Assembly: GCA_019321725.1 (NCBI GenBank)
Contig: CM033115.1
Location: forward strand, 7,016,673 to 7,080,672
Length of the DNA: 64,000 nucleotides
Direction: 5' to 3'
Source: Paulownia fortunei
Lineage: Eukaryota; Streptophyta; Magnoliopsida; Lamiales; Paulowniaceae
The notes beneath the pieces were generated by a model, which was given only the letters and a program-made list of their open reading frames with translations, did not search any database and had not been told where the DNA came from. The translations under genes and the position numbers were made by a program. Positions 24,740 to 36,046 of the stretch are shown one piece after another (position 1 is the first letter of the stretch; the number at the start of each line of letters is the position of its first letter).

Positions 24740-24807
24740 CTACAAATTATAGGAGATTGACCTATTCTACTAGACAGTGATGGAATATTTATTGGTCACT
24801 CATTAAC
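24740..24807 (-). repeat. Second short LTR fragment, cut by the gypsy element
   Basis: GACCTATTCTACTAGACAG and ATTGGTCACTCATTAAC repeat the phrase seen at 54,700-54,750 and again at about 24,110-24,150. It ends exactly where the gypsy LTR begins, so the gypsy probably inserted into it. Confidence 0.5.
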
Positions 24808-26674
24808 TGTAACACTCCCACTACTAAATATAGATATTAGTATAATAATAATTTTGACAAAGTAGCACATATGTGTCCATGTATATATATATATATATAT
24901 TTACTTTTGTCAAATGTAGCACTTTGACAAACAGTGTTTTCACACATATAATCCTATATATAGAAAAATCACCATTTATATAAAAACACAACACTCATTA
25001 CAGTCACGCTATTCTCAGGCTGATTTAGTATCAAATTTCAAGAATTATATAAGATACAACATCACAAAGTTATAATACGATAACTCAAAAATAAAAATAA
25101 TATCCTTTACCTTCGGAAGAAGTAAGGACATTTTGCATCTTATAGCCCTATATATATAGTCAACAATTTATATAATAATAATGAATATAAAAATTAGGAT
25201 ATGCCCACAACACAACCTAACAGGTCATCATCCATATACATTGATCCTCAAAACCTGTAGGAACCCCAACGGTTTACCCAGTAAGTCCATGGTATCAAGT
25301 ATCACCAGACTCACCTACAATGTATAAACTATATGAGCTAATGCTCAAAAAGTAAAGATTTTGCATGTCAAACAATAATCCACAATATCAAGTTATGCAT
25401 ATCAAAATACTATGCCCACAATGCAATTCCATGCATCAAAATATTTCTCCCAAAATTATTTATTTCTTGGGACTTAACCAAAGCTACTATCCCATGCACT
25501 GGAAAAGAGCTTTGCATATTGCTATAAACCAATGGCCAATAATGATATAAGCATGCAAATCCATGCATGCTCATATGCATGCAAATCCATGCACGCAAAC
25601 CTACAAATCTATGCATGCTTCGGTGCACTAGTAGTGGTCAGCAAAATATTTTCCTTTCTTAGAATCATACCGTGCAATGCCAGATTTATGCTAATGCTCG
25701 TATATGATGCATGCACATGCCAATGCTCATATATGTATGCTCAATGGACATGAATGACAGTAATGCGTGCCCTCTGCTATGCACATATAATATATGGCAT
25801 TACATATAAATCACACATTTACTATATCTATGCATTGTAGTTGCAAATGAATATTTACTTACCTTTCACTTGGTTGGTGGCTTAGTTTAGATTTGTTTAG
25901 TGTTCCTCTCCAACCTTAGATGTAAAATAGCTTGTAATATTACCCAACATCAAGTATCATTCCCAATTTAGCAAGTTGAAAGCACAAAATCGTGACTCTA
26001 TTCAACTCTCGATAATCGATGCATAGTCTCATGGTGCCATCCTTTTTACGTACAAATAGAACTGGTGCTCCCCAAGGTGAAAAGCTCAGTCTGATGAATC
26101 CCTTGTCCAACAAGTCCTGTAATTGTACTTTCAATTCTTTCAACTCCAACGAAGTATCTTTGTCATCATTCATTCCCATAGGTAATTCCTATATCCGTTC
26201 ATTAAGTTCTTCACCCGATTCTTAAATAATTATCCATATTAAAAATTATATAATATTATACATAAATGAATATTGTAATATCACATTTAAATCATAGTAT
26301 TTTATGTCCAATATCCCAAATATGTACATTACTCATATATACTTTTGAGATACCTAGATGAAATCGAATCAAACTGTATAAGTTTACTAGTAATACTTTC
26401 AACACTTTCAAAATTATAATCTATATATGACATCTATATCCAATATTAATTAACCTCATTTTCTTTTGTTTTAATATAAAATCAACTACTTAAATTAGAA
26501 AATTCAATAACTAATACCATGTAAGAGCTTCAAAATTAAGTTTAATATTCAAGAATGTCGTATAAAATGAAATAAATTATACAATGTCAATAAAAATGCA
26601 AGTAGCATATAAAATTAGAACGTAATGTATGAATCATATTAACCAAGTGAGTAGTATGAGGCTTGACTATTACA
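24808..26674 (-). repeat. 3' LTR of the gypsy element, containing a foreign RT fragment
   Basis: Homology to the 5' LTR covers 24808-25990. A polypurine tract and TGTAATAG-type LTR start at 26674 give the other boundary. Between them lies a piece of RT coding sequence (about 25,985-26,225). A (TA)n run at 24882-24901 corresponds to a (TG)n(TA)n run in the other LTR. Confidence 0.6.
25985..26225 (-). pseudogene. Gypsy reverse-transcriptase fragment inside the LTR
   Basis: An uninterrupted minus-strand reading carries [20 protein letters not shown] and [14 protein letters not shown], the N-terminal palm/finger motifs of chromovirus RT, then passes straight into LTR sequence. The catalytic (F/Y)xDD box is absent. 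It is better preserved than the element's own pol at 27-30 kb, so it probably came from another copy. Confidence 0.8.
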
Positions 26675-26687
26675 TCCTTCCCTCCTT
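26675..26687 (-). other. Polypurine tract of the gypsy element
   Basis: The minus strand reads AAGGAGGGAAGGA directly before TGTAATAG, preceded by the AATTCGGGGACAAAATTTTT usual at the pol-3' LTR junction of Del-type elements. Confidence 0.7.
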
Positions 26688-26888
26688 ATAAAAATTTTGT
26701 CCCCGAATTTTACTTACCAAAAAGCTCTAGATATTTAATTATCTTTTTATGCTTTCTTTCCCAAGTAGCTTCTTCTGTTGATTGACTTCTCCTTAGTACT
26801 TTAACTAATGAGATATTCTCATTTCGGAGTTGCTTTGCATCCCTTACTAAAATATCTCTAGGTCTTTCTTCATATCTCCGACCTCAAT

Positions 26889-28000
26889 TTAGTTTATTGG
26901 TTCCTTCTTTAGTAGATGAATTAGATTCATGATATACTTCCTTAAAATGAACACATGAAATACATTGTGAACTCGAGACATTGATGCCAAGAGGTCGAGT
27001 TTACAAGCAATATCGTTAATTGTCTCAGTAATGCAAAATAAATCAATGTACCTAGAATCAAGTTTGTATGTAACATCACAAAAAAAAAGCCCAAGCCGCA
27101 TAATCCATTTCATTGGAGATACGTTGAAAAATTTGATCCCCTATTATAAATTGCGGCGATATTCCTCTTTAATCTACAACCCCAATTTTTTCTTTCTGCC
27201 CAAGCCACATAATCCATTTCATTGGAGATACGTTGAAAAAATTGATCCCCTATTATAAATTGCGACGATATTCCTCTTTAATCTACAACCCTAAATTTTT
27301 CTTTCTGCCCAAGCCGCATAATCCATTTCATTGGGACATCTTCAAAAATTTGATCCCCTATCTTAAATTGCAATAATATTCCTCTTTAATCTGCATAACT
27401 CTATGGTCACCTGTAACTAGTTTTCATACATTGGTAATTTGTTCTACTACTTTTATCATTTTCCAAACTATATTTAGCCTAAAAGAACACCAATTTCATT
27501 TCAATAAAATGATGATCTATATTTCTATCATACAATGCCTTATAGAAAACTATCCCAAGTAGCCTTATCATTGTTATTATAAGAAATTCCACCCTAGGAA
27601 ATTTTTTCTCAATTGACATAAATAATCTAATGCACAAGCTCTAAGCATATCTTGCAAAGTTTAATTGGATTGTTCTAATTGCCCATTGACGTATGGATGA
27701 TCACAATACTAAAATATAATTTTGTTCTCAATACTTGATGTAAGATCTTCTAAGTCATGGACAAAGACCTTAAATCTACATCAGAACTAACAGACACTAA
27801 TAAATCATAAAGTCTAACCACTTCCTATATATTTATCTTTCCATAGATTTCTAAGGAATACCTATACTAAATTGAGAAAGAATGAGCATATTCAGTTAAC
27901 CTATGAACTATAACCCAATTCCATTATCATATACAATATTCATGAATACTTTTCCATTCCACCTAAAATAAAAGCAGAACTAAATCATTCTTATGTATGT
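26889..28000 (-). pseudogene. Gypsy integrase C-terminal region, with internal triplication
   Basis: In minus-strand order: a core fragment HPYVNGQLEQSN near 27.69 kb (compare the family HPQTDGQSERT), then KSYR...SYAD, then GDQIFQRISPMKWIM. The last matches the conserved integrase C-terminal segment that precedes the SPRYIGPF motif, here DSRYIDLF, followed by SRVHNVFHVFILRKYI at about 26.95 kb. Integrase inserts the element cDNA into the genome. The GDQ...SPMK segment occurs three times in tandem. Stops and frameshifts are frequent. Confidence 0.75.
27090..27416 (-). repeat. Three tandem copies of a 109-bp integrase segment
   Basis: Units start at 27090, 27199 and 27308 with CCCAAGCC(G/A)CATAATCC. 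Units 1 and 2 are nearly identical, and unit 3 is more diverged. Each encodes GDQIFQRISPMK-type sequence on the minus strand, so the duplication arose inside pol. Confidence 0.9.
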
Positions 28001-30159
28001 ACTTTTACGTATATACTTTTTTTTGGCAAATCAAATATTAACAATATATTCCATAATAGCTTGTCCAGTATCTGATATCTGTACATTTTCTTGAGATCAC
28101 AAACATCATTCATACCACTAAATAAAATAAATAAAAAAGTACATGATCATCACTTAAAACTTAGTCTTGCAATTTCTTATCCCTCATTGTCACATCTATC
28201 TCCCATTAAGAGATTATTATCACTTAAATCACAAAAATCTATTTAAGTGTCTTTTATGCCTTTCATCGACCTTATTTTGAGCATTTGAAATTGGATCAAT
28301 CAAAATCAATCTTACTAAAATATTAATAAATAGATAATTCACTATTTACTCTAATTCATCTTATATACAACCTTCAACTCCTATAATAGTTTATGATGTA
28401 ATTTTTTTTATAAATATTAGTCTATTGAGATATTTTATTCCAATGACATCTGTAGTTATATGGATCATACAATATATTCACTTACTAATAATATATATCC
28501 TTTCTTCAAGTTCAACTTCTTTTAAGTATATAGACATTTCAAGTACTTCGGTTTTGTAATGTCACATGTAATATTACATAAATAATCTAATTAACTCAAA
28601 GACTGTCAAGTAACTTTTCTATATTACATCACTATACACAATAAATAACTTATATTTAAAGTTGGAATCACTACTAAAGCTCAAATCAATTCTCTTTAAA
28701 TAATTAGAGATTTCTTCTCAGTTAACGAACCATTCAAATTTCATATACATGTATGTATGATGAAATAAAGCAGTAACAACTAAGGAGAAATTTTTGACTG
28801 AATACCCAATAATATGACTAACCCATAAAACTATTCTTATTTCTATCACATTTATTGGTTTTCTTTATTTCAGTACAATCTCGAAGTTTTGAATAGTTAT
28901 AAAGACATATTCTTAAGAAAATTACCAATCTCAAAAATAAATATTATATTATATAGCCAAAATATCGCATTTACTAAATTAGACAAATAATTTTCTACTT
29001 TCTTAGAGTTTCCAAGATCATATTGAAAGATCAATCATATTTCTCCTCTTGTACACTAAGATATCATCAATGAATATCACCCCAAACATACTAATATAGA
29101 ATCATCAAATACATTATTCATCATGTATATCAAAATAATTAAGGCATTAGTCAACCCGATTGCACAATAAGAAATTTATAATTAATTCAAACTTAAGATC
29201 AATTCTCAAGATCACAGTAGCTTCTCTTAATTTATAAAAAAAATATTAGTATGATAAATCTGTACTTATTATAAATTATTACTCAATTAAGTTGCAATAA
29301 ATAATACATAACCTCAATATTCATCTCTCTTCTTAGTGAATATGAAGTGGAACTTGTTTAGGAGAAACAGTAGACCTTAATGCTTTGCCCAATATTATAA
29401 CAATATCACTTAAGGATTGTTGAATTCCAATATGTGTATATGATAAACTAAAAGAGAGATTGAATTTCTTCTTACAACTATGTCCATGATAATTGGTTAG
29501 TCAATAGTATGCCCAAAAACTTCTTCTCAACATGTATCAAGAGATCAAAGATCACACAAATGGATTTTTAGTAAATTTGGTCATTTTTAAAAATTCTAAC
29601 ACAAACCAAAGATTAATAATAACTCTTTCTTACTACTCACTTTCATACCATAGAAAATTATAATTTGACAATCTTCTTTATTTTCTACAAATAGTAAATA
29701 TTTTCCTAATATGGTTTCCATAAAATTTCTAAATTTTCATCACCTAGAATTTATAAGTGTTAATAATCATGGAATAATCCACAATACATAATCCTAAATA
29801 AATCAATCAATATAGAATGTTATATTATAATCCTAGCCAATATAACAAAATTAACCTAGAGTTCTTAAAATCTAATTACTTGATCTTGAACTTTCAGATG
29901 GAATTAAAATATTTTAACTGAACTCATATATATATCAAGTATCCTATCCAAAGATACAATACCAAATAAAATTTTTATACCTGTTATTACTGATGAGTCT
30001 GTCTTAATATTATTTTATACAAAATCTTAAAACACATGGCCAATATTATTCATGAAATATAAAATAAATTATACAACAAATAAAATTTACTGGCATGGTT
30101 GTGCTCCACAAGTTTCAAAGATCATGTACATGGATGGATAGTCTACAGAATCACAAATC
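28001..30159 (-). pseudogene. Degenerate gypsy pol/gag interior
   Basis: The RT active-site region is recognisable near 29.03-29.15 kb (MNNVFDDSIL, then FIDDILVY). Elsewhere the sequence is AT-rich and saturated with stops. Gag, protease and RNase H cannot be placed with confidence. Confidence 0.55.
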
Positions 30160-30173
30160 GGGTTCCGATACCA
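30160..30173 (-). other. Primer-binding site of the gypsy element
   Basis: The minus strand reads TGGTATCGGAACCC, a slightly altered initiator-Met tRNA site, three bases inside the LTR edge. Confidence 0.8.
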
Positions 30174-30176
30174 CTC

Positions 30177-31400
30177 TGTAACACCCCCACCACTAAATAT
30201 AGATATTGGTATAACAATAATTTTGACAAGGTAGCACATGTGTGTGTGTGTGTATATATATATATTTATTTTTGTCAAATGTAGCACTTTGAGAAATAGT
30301 ATTTTCATACATATAACCATATATATAGAAAAATCATCATTTATATAAAAACACAACACACATCACAATCATGTTATTCTCAGGTTGATTTACTATCAAA
30401 TTTCAAGAGTTATATAAGACACGACATCCCAAAGTTACAATATGACAGACTCAAAAATAAAAATAATATCCTTTAATTTTGGAAGAAGTAAGAACATTTT
30501 GCATCTTGTAGCCTTTTATATACAGTCAGCAATTTATATAATAATAATAAATGTAAAAATTAAAATATGCCCACAACACAACCCAACAGGTCGTCATCCA
30601 TGTACATTGATCCTCAGAACCTGTAAGAACCCCAATGGTTTGCCCAGTAAGTCCATGGTATCAAGTATCACCAGACTCATCTACAATGCATAAACTATAT
30701 AAGCTAATACTCAACAAGTAAAGATTTTGCATGTCAAAGAATAATCCACAATATCAAGTCATGCGTCTCAAAATGCTATGCCCACAATGCAATTCCATTC
30801 ATCAAAATATTTCTCTCAAAATTATTTCTTTCTTGGGCCCTCGACTAATACTACTATCCCATGTACCAGAAAAGAGCTCTGCACACTGTCATAATCCAAT
30901 GGTCAATAATGATATAAGTATGCAAATCCATGCATACTCATACGCATGCAAATTCATGCATGCGAACCTGCAAATCCATGTATACAACCATACAAATCCA
31001 TGCATGCTTCGGTGTACTAGTAGTGGTCAGCAAAATATTTTTCTTTCTCAGAATCATGCCGTGCAATGCAAAATTTATTCCAATACTCGTATATAATGCA
31101 TGCACGTGCTAATGCTTATGTATGTATGCTCAATGGACATGAATAACAGCAATGCGTGCCTTCTACTATACACATATGATCTATGATATTACATATAAAT
31201 TACACATTTACTATGTTTATGTATTGTAGTTGCAAATAAATCTTTTCTTACCTTTCACTTGGTTGGTGGCTTAGTCTAGATTTTTTTAATATTCCTCTCC
31301 AACTTTAGATGTAAAATAGCCTATAATATTATCCAACATTAAGCAACATTTTCAATTTGACAAGTTGAAAGCACAAAATCTCATACTAAAACTTTAAATA
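30177..31400 (-). repeat. 5' LTR of the gypsy element (outer end approximate)
   Basis: Matches 24808-25990 base by base with many substitutions, up to AGTTGAAAGCACAAAATC near 31,380. Beyond that the two LTRs no longer align because the 3' copy runs into the RT fragment. The true outer end may lie further right. Confidence 0.7.
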
Positions 31401-32605
31401 CCAAACTATGTAGGTAACAATCAAACTTTCACAAACTAAAATCCCAATATAGTCCCTCAAATTACCTTAATTTCTAGGTAATCTATGCCTTTATAGTGCC
31501 ATAAAAATTACCACTTCTCCATTATATTGCAATATCTTCTCATTTAACCATCATAAGTAATGTCTTTATGGTTTCATAAAGATAGCCATTTATCCATTAT
31601 GGTAATACCTCATAGATAAAGTATTATCATTGCAATCACCCAACAAATATCATGTCGCCTCACATTTTACACTTGTATAAACAAATGCAAATAAAAAGTA
31701 TTTTCCATTCTCTTTGGACAGCAGAGCAATGTAAACACATTAGCATTTGTAAAATTCAAATTATGGTAAAAGTTGTCACATATGAAGAAATCACTTCTTG
31801 AACCATTCTCTACAAAATATTGGTCCTAAAAGCGATCAATATCCTTCGTGGAGAGGAAAAATTCACATTCATAATAATAACTCTCCCCGACTTTGAGAGT
31901 TGTAGGTAATCAAGTTTATTTTCATTAAAATAAGTAATAATAACAAGAAACTTAGGATACAATTAGCAAGAAACCAATTTATGATAATATATGAAACCTT
32001 TCAACTTGCATACTAACATTTTCTTATCTAAAATTACAATTAAATTCATTTTCACATATATTTAATGTGACTCTAACCTTGATGAGTTACTAAAGCAATG
32101 ACTTTTCAAAAGTTAGTGAGAAGATCTCCTAAGGCCTCATATACTAAATGCCTTCTTTTGAAATGAATTCTCTATATACAAGTTTGGCCTAATTCCTTCC
32201 TCGAGTCTCTTTCATTTTAAAAACTCGCTTACATTAGAAAAAATCTAAGGTAATTCATTTAATCTTCCAAACTTAATTAACTTAATGGATGCTAGCTACT
32301 TAATTTTTATTAGCATTCAACCATTTGAATTCATTTCTTACTGTGGCCTATGAAAACCATTAGCATATTTTGTTTGCAAATTTTAAAATATTGTTCCATT
32401 ATTTGGATTGCCTAATGTTTACTAAAAAATTGTGCACTAGCCATAATCCTGGTGGGATGTCCTTTCTTCCTCATAAAATGGTACACTTAAATTAAATTTA
32501 TCTATTACCCTTTTAAAATGATCATCTACCACTTCTCTTTCATTTGAGTCCCACTATGAATCTCACTTCTAGAAAACTATAACATAAGAAAAGAGCGAAA
32601 AACAA
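31401..32605. other. AT-rich intergenic DNA upstream of the microRNA hairpin
   Basis: I see no coding sequence. The left part may be the remainder of the gypsy LTR. The right part should contain the promoter of the MIR395 transcript, but no TATA box can be assigned with confidence. Confidence 0.45.
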
Positions 32606-32710
32606 GTCAGGTTTCCACTGGAGTTCCCTCAAACTACTCCACTGAAAAGGAGTCCCCTAACTAAGGGTATTGCAGTGAAGTGTTTGGGGGAACTTTGGGT
32701 GTCACCTGAC
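32606..32710 (+). ncRNA. MIR395: MIR395 microRNA precursor
   Basis: A 105-base foldback closes with GTCAGGT/ACCTGAC. The 3' arm at 32675-32695 contains TGAAGTGTTTGGGGGAAC, the core of plant miR395. Starting with G it resembles the GUGAAG... variants, and it ends in U rather than the usual C. It pairs with the 5' arm (predicted star 32623-32644, starting GTTCCCTCAAAC) with one mismatch, one single-base bulge and a few G-U pairs, within plant microRNA rules. The loop is about 28 bases. miR395 is induced by sulfate starvation and cuts ATP sulfurylase and low-affinity sulfate transporter (SULTR2;1) mRNAs. No second copy was seen in the window, although the family often occurs in clusters. Confidence 0.9.
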
Positions 32711-33662
32711 ATTAATGAAGCAAACTATCTTATATATTACATGGTGTCTAAATAACTCCATATTAATATCTTCAAAACTTTCGAGTATGATCCTCTGCTT
32801 CAGTATTTAGTTTAAGGTTTTTCAACTAAACTTCACTACAATTAATGACTCCTTTTCTGCCACTTTACAAGCTTAAACTCGTATATATGCCATGCATTTT
32901 TATTTTTATTTAATTGAAACCGCCTGTATACAAGTATTTCAGCCATTTAAGTGCCTAGATAAACCAAGATATTGCACATTATGATACCTCACCAATGCCA
33001 CTATTAGCAACCAACAAAACCACATAAAGGTGAGCTATAAATATTTTCATACTTGCATTATGGTAAGAATACCAACTTTTAGTTTGTTTTACTTCTGTAC
33101 TGAATTAGGTATCCAAATTGAGCCAACCTAGCATCTTTTAACTGTTTTATTTAAAATTTATTGAACCTGAAATTATCAATTTGAATTTTTTATTACAATT
33201 TTGTATTACATACACGCTACGTGTATATGAACTTGTATGTGTGGTATACAATATATATATATATATATATAATATATATATAAAATTACAATACAAGATC
33301 CAAAATACCAAATTGCAACTTGAAATCTTATGAAGTGTAATTCCTACATTATAGGCACCACAGTAATATTTTAGAGCATGTTCTCGAAATGGTACAACTC
33401 TAAAGTACTTTAGTAGTGTGGCAAGGTTCGCGAATAAAGATAAGCTTGGGAAAATTATGGTGGCAAGAATTGAACTTAGACAAGTAAAATGAGCATAAAT
33501 AGATGGATGTGGCCAGATTCAAACTATTCATAAATCAACTTGTAATTCTCCTATATGACTGATTCAAACTTTTAAGGCAAGTAACTAAAGTGTCAAGTTT
33601 TTAACTATGCAGTCTATTAGAAATAATTTGATAAGATTGGTACTACAAAAGCTAAAAACTTA
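32711..33662. other. AT-rich DNA between MIR395 and the PVADH relic
   Basis: Contains a (TA)n microsatellite at 33250-33282. The right end is the intron remnant of the adjacent gene relic, whose minus-strand donor GTAAGT occupies 33657-33662. Nothing else is recognised. Confidence 0.5.
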
Positions 33663-34190
33663 CCGTGAACCAAACTATATCCCCATTGTCGCGATCCAAA
33701 GCCACTCTTTTGCACTGCCACCACAACATCACGCAATCTTCCATTTGAAACTATGCTGAGCAGCATGGGGAGCCTCTCCAAAGTCAGCATGCATCCAAGT
33801 TTGTGATCTTCTAATCGGGGTTATTGGGAACCAAACACACTAAGTAGAAAACATCATACATAGCCTCCAAGTTGCTTAGCCCACATAATTTTTCCCGTAT
33901 TAATATCAAATGACAGCAATGTTTGATTGTTCTGCCTAGCCTGACACTGGAGAACATCAGCTGGAAACAAGGTTTTTATTTACAAGAATTCTTTACGCAT
34001 AAGATGGTATAGCAAAAGCTTGGGCATTGTATGTATAGGTAAGTAGTATTGAGATGTGAACTAACCCTTTGTAAACAGTTCCAGATGCGGTTCCTAGGCT
34101 GGAACAGACGAGATGTCCACGTATGCCGGCCCATAGATTCCAACAATCAGAACATCACCTGCCACCACTGGGAGTGGCCCCTGACACTGT
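33663..34190 (-). pseudogene. Polyvinylalcohol dehydrogenase-like (PQQ beta-propeller) gene fragment
   Basis: Two exon remnants: 34066-34190 gives VAGDVLIVGIYGPAYV and GTVYKG; 33663-33960 gives ADVLQCQARQNNQTLLSF, INTGKIMWAKQLGGY, DVFYLVCLVPNN, then DFGEAPMLLSIVSNG and DVVVAVQKSGF. These match the plant family of secreted PQQ-type beta-propeller proteins annotated as polyvinylalcohol dehydrogenase-like. Intron borders survive (GGTTAGTT donor, TTTCCAG acceptor, final GTAAGT donor), so it derives from genomic DNA, not a processed copy. A stop, a small insertion in GGY|DVF and missing exons between the two blocks make it non-functional. Confidence 0.8.
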
Positions 34191-36040
34191 CACGTTCACT
34201 TATTGTCTCGGATGATTAAAAAAGAGTTACATTTGTATTTGTTTCAATTGTTATGAAAAATTGAAACTAGATAAAGAGCAAAATAAATATTTTTGACAAG
34301 AAAATTGTCGTACTTCTGCGGTTGAGTTATCAACAACTGAAAGTAAACGAAATGCTAAAAGAAGGGTAACAAGAATGACATTCTTAGCTGTGGTGCAAGT
34401 AAAAGCCATAATTTGATGACTATAGGAACCAGAAATGTTTTAAGTTAAATATAACCGAGGAAAAGTCCACTTGGTGAAATAAGATAATCAGAGTAGAGCT
34501 AGCAGCTATGGGTGCCAACCCTCCATCAGGTTTGACTACACCAAGTTGTGGCATAAAGTCAAAAGTCTTGGTATTTAAAAATTAATTGAGAACATGAAAA
34601 TAAAAATTGATACGAAGATTTACATAGTTTACTTGTACTGGGCTGCGTTCACGGGCAAGAAGGAGAAAAATTCACTATATCACTAAGAGATGCAAAGGAG
34701 AGTTCGCTCCAAGAGATACAAATTTTTGTTGTTTGTAAAAATTATAAAATAAAAAAAATAATATAAATAAAATTTTATTAAATTTAATTAAAATATGTAG
34801 ATATAATCTCCAATGATCCTTTTATTCTTCTCTTAAAAAATAAGAATTTTTGGAATTTGAAATTTTGAAGGTGGATTGATAACTTGATCTTCTCCAAATT
34901 TGATTCGTCATTCGATAACATTATTCGATGATTTAACACCTTAATATCGGTCATAATTTAGTGAACTCTGTAAAGAACGCATTCATTTTCGCCTTCAATA
35001 ATGCGAATCTCTTTAAATTTGATGGATTTTGGTTGAGAGAACGTCATCCACCTTTCTTGTTTAGACCTTTTATTCCTCTCAACTTTTATTTAACTTATTA
35101 GAGATGACATCTATTTATACTTGTAGAATGGAGTTCTTTCCCTTTTACTTAATGACATGAGATGATTTGATTAATTTTTCATGATTTGATGGACACTTAT
35201 TGCGTTAATCACAAGATGATATTTAATTCCATAATTTGCTAGATAGGATCTTCATTACCAAAATATCATAATTTGATACATAGTAATATGTAATTTTTCT
35301 ATCAATTATAAATTTTATTTAATATTAAAATTTAATAATAATTTCAAAAATAAATAAAATATAAATTAATAAGTAAAAATTATATTACACTGTATATTTG
35401 ACAATAATATTATCATATCCACACCACCATCCCGTAGTAGGCTAGAATCAACTAAATAATTTCTCTTGAAATTTATAAATTAGTTAAACAATCATTCACT
35501 TTTACAAATCAAACATATAGATTTTATACTTTAGGGTACAAAAACAACTCGTAACATGATTAAAGAAATAATAAATTACCTTTGGATTATTTATATCTCT
35601 AAAATCACAAATCTTATATGGCTTAATTTCAAAAGAGAATAACAAAATCATCACGATGAGCCACTCACATGACTATCACCAATCTCTATTACAACAATCA
35701 TAAGCCTTTTCGTTATGAGAAATATAATAAAGGCAAGAGAAACTCACAATTTTTCAAGAATGACATAAACATAACAAACTCTATATCAATCATATTTTAT
35801 TATAGACATAACATATAAACGGAAGACAGAATCGACAATAATTCCATAGCGTGACACATATTTATCACTGAAAATAATTTTATGATCGTCATGAATTAAA
35901 AATCAAATATTTTCCAGTAACTAGCCAGTTTTTAAATAAAGCTTTAATCTCAATTTTCCCCTTCCTTTTAGATTTGAGTTTCCTCCTCCCCTAAAGAAAA
36001 AATAATAATGAACATAATTAGCCATCACACCAATTTTTTC
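34191..36040. other. Intergenic DNA, no gene recognised
   Basis: The 34.5-35.1 kb part has lower AT content and the look of a dispersed repeat (for example GGGCAAGAAGGAG and AGAGTTCGCTCCAAGAGATAC), but I cannot name it. The remainder is AT-rich. Confidence 0.4.
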
Positions 36041-36046
36041 ATAACT

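Larger units (their letters stand above)
24808..31400 (-). mobile_element. Ty3/gypsy chromovirus-type (Del/Tekay-like) retrotransposon, decayed
   Basis: Its LTRs start at 24808 and 30177 (plus coordinates), both reading TGTAACAC(T/C)CCCAC. A tRNA-iMet-like primer site sits just inside the 5' LTR. RT (FIDDILVY) lies near 29.06 kb, integrase near 27.9-26.9 kb, then polypurine tract and 3' LTR: the full minus-strand order. Pol has many stops, and gag is not recognisable. The outer end of the 5' LTR is uncertain because no TGTAAT-type start is visible to the right of 31.4 kb. Confidence 0.75.

Noticed and set aside
25550..25620. CATGCA-rich short repeats as a CRISPR-like or regulatory array
   Set aside because: They are irregular ATGCA(T/A)-type repeats inside a gypsy LTR, present also in the sister LTR near 30.95 kb, and the host is a plant.
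27031..27258. Plus-strand reading across the 109-bp repeats as a repeat protein
   Set aside because: The repeats are explained by integrase sequence on the minus strand, and the unit length is not a multiple of three.
32711..33300. Further MIR395 copies, as expected in clusters
   Set aside because: No second GTGTTTGGGGGAAC-type core was seen on either strand here or elsewhere in the window.
34490..34600. Minus-strand phrase FDFMPQLGVVKPDGGLAPIA as another gene exon
   Set aside because: It is short, has no splice context and no family I recognise, and the surrounding sequence looks like a dispersed repeat.
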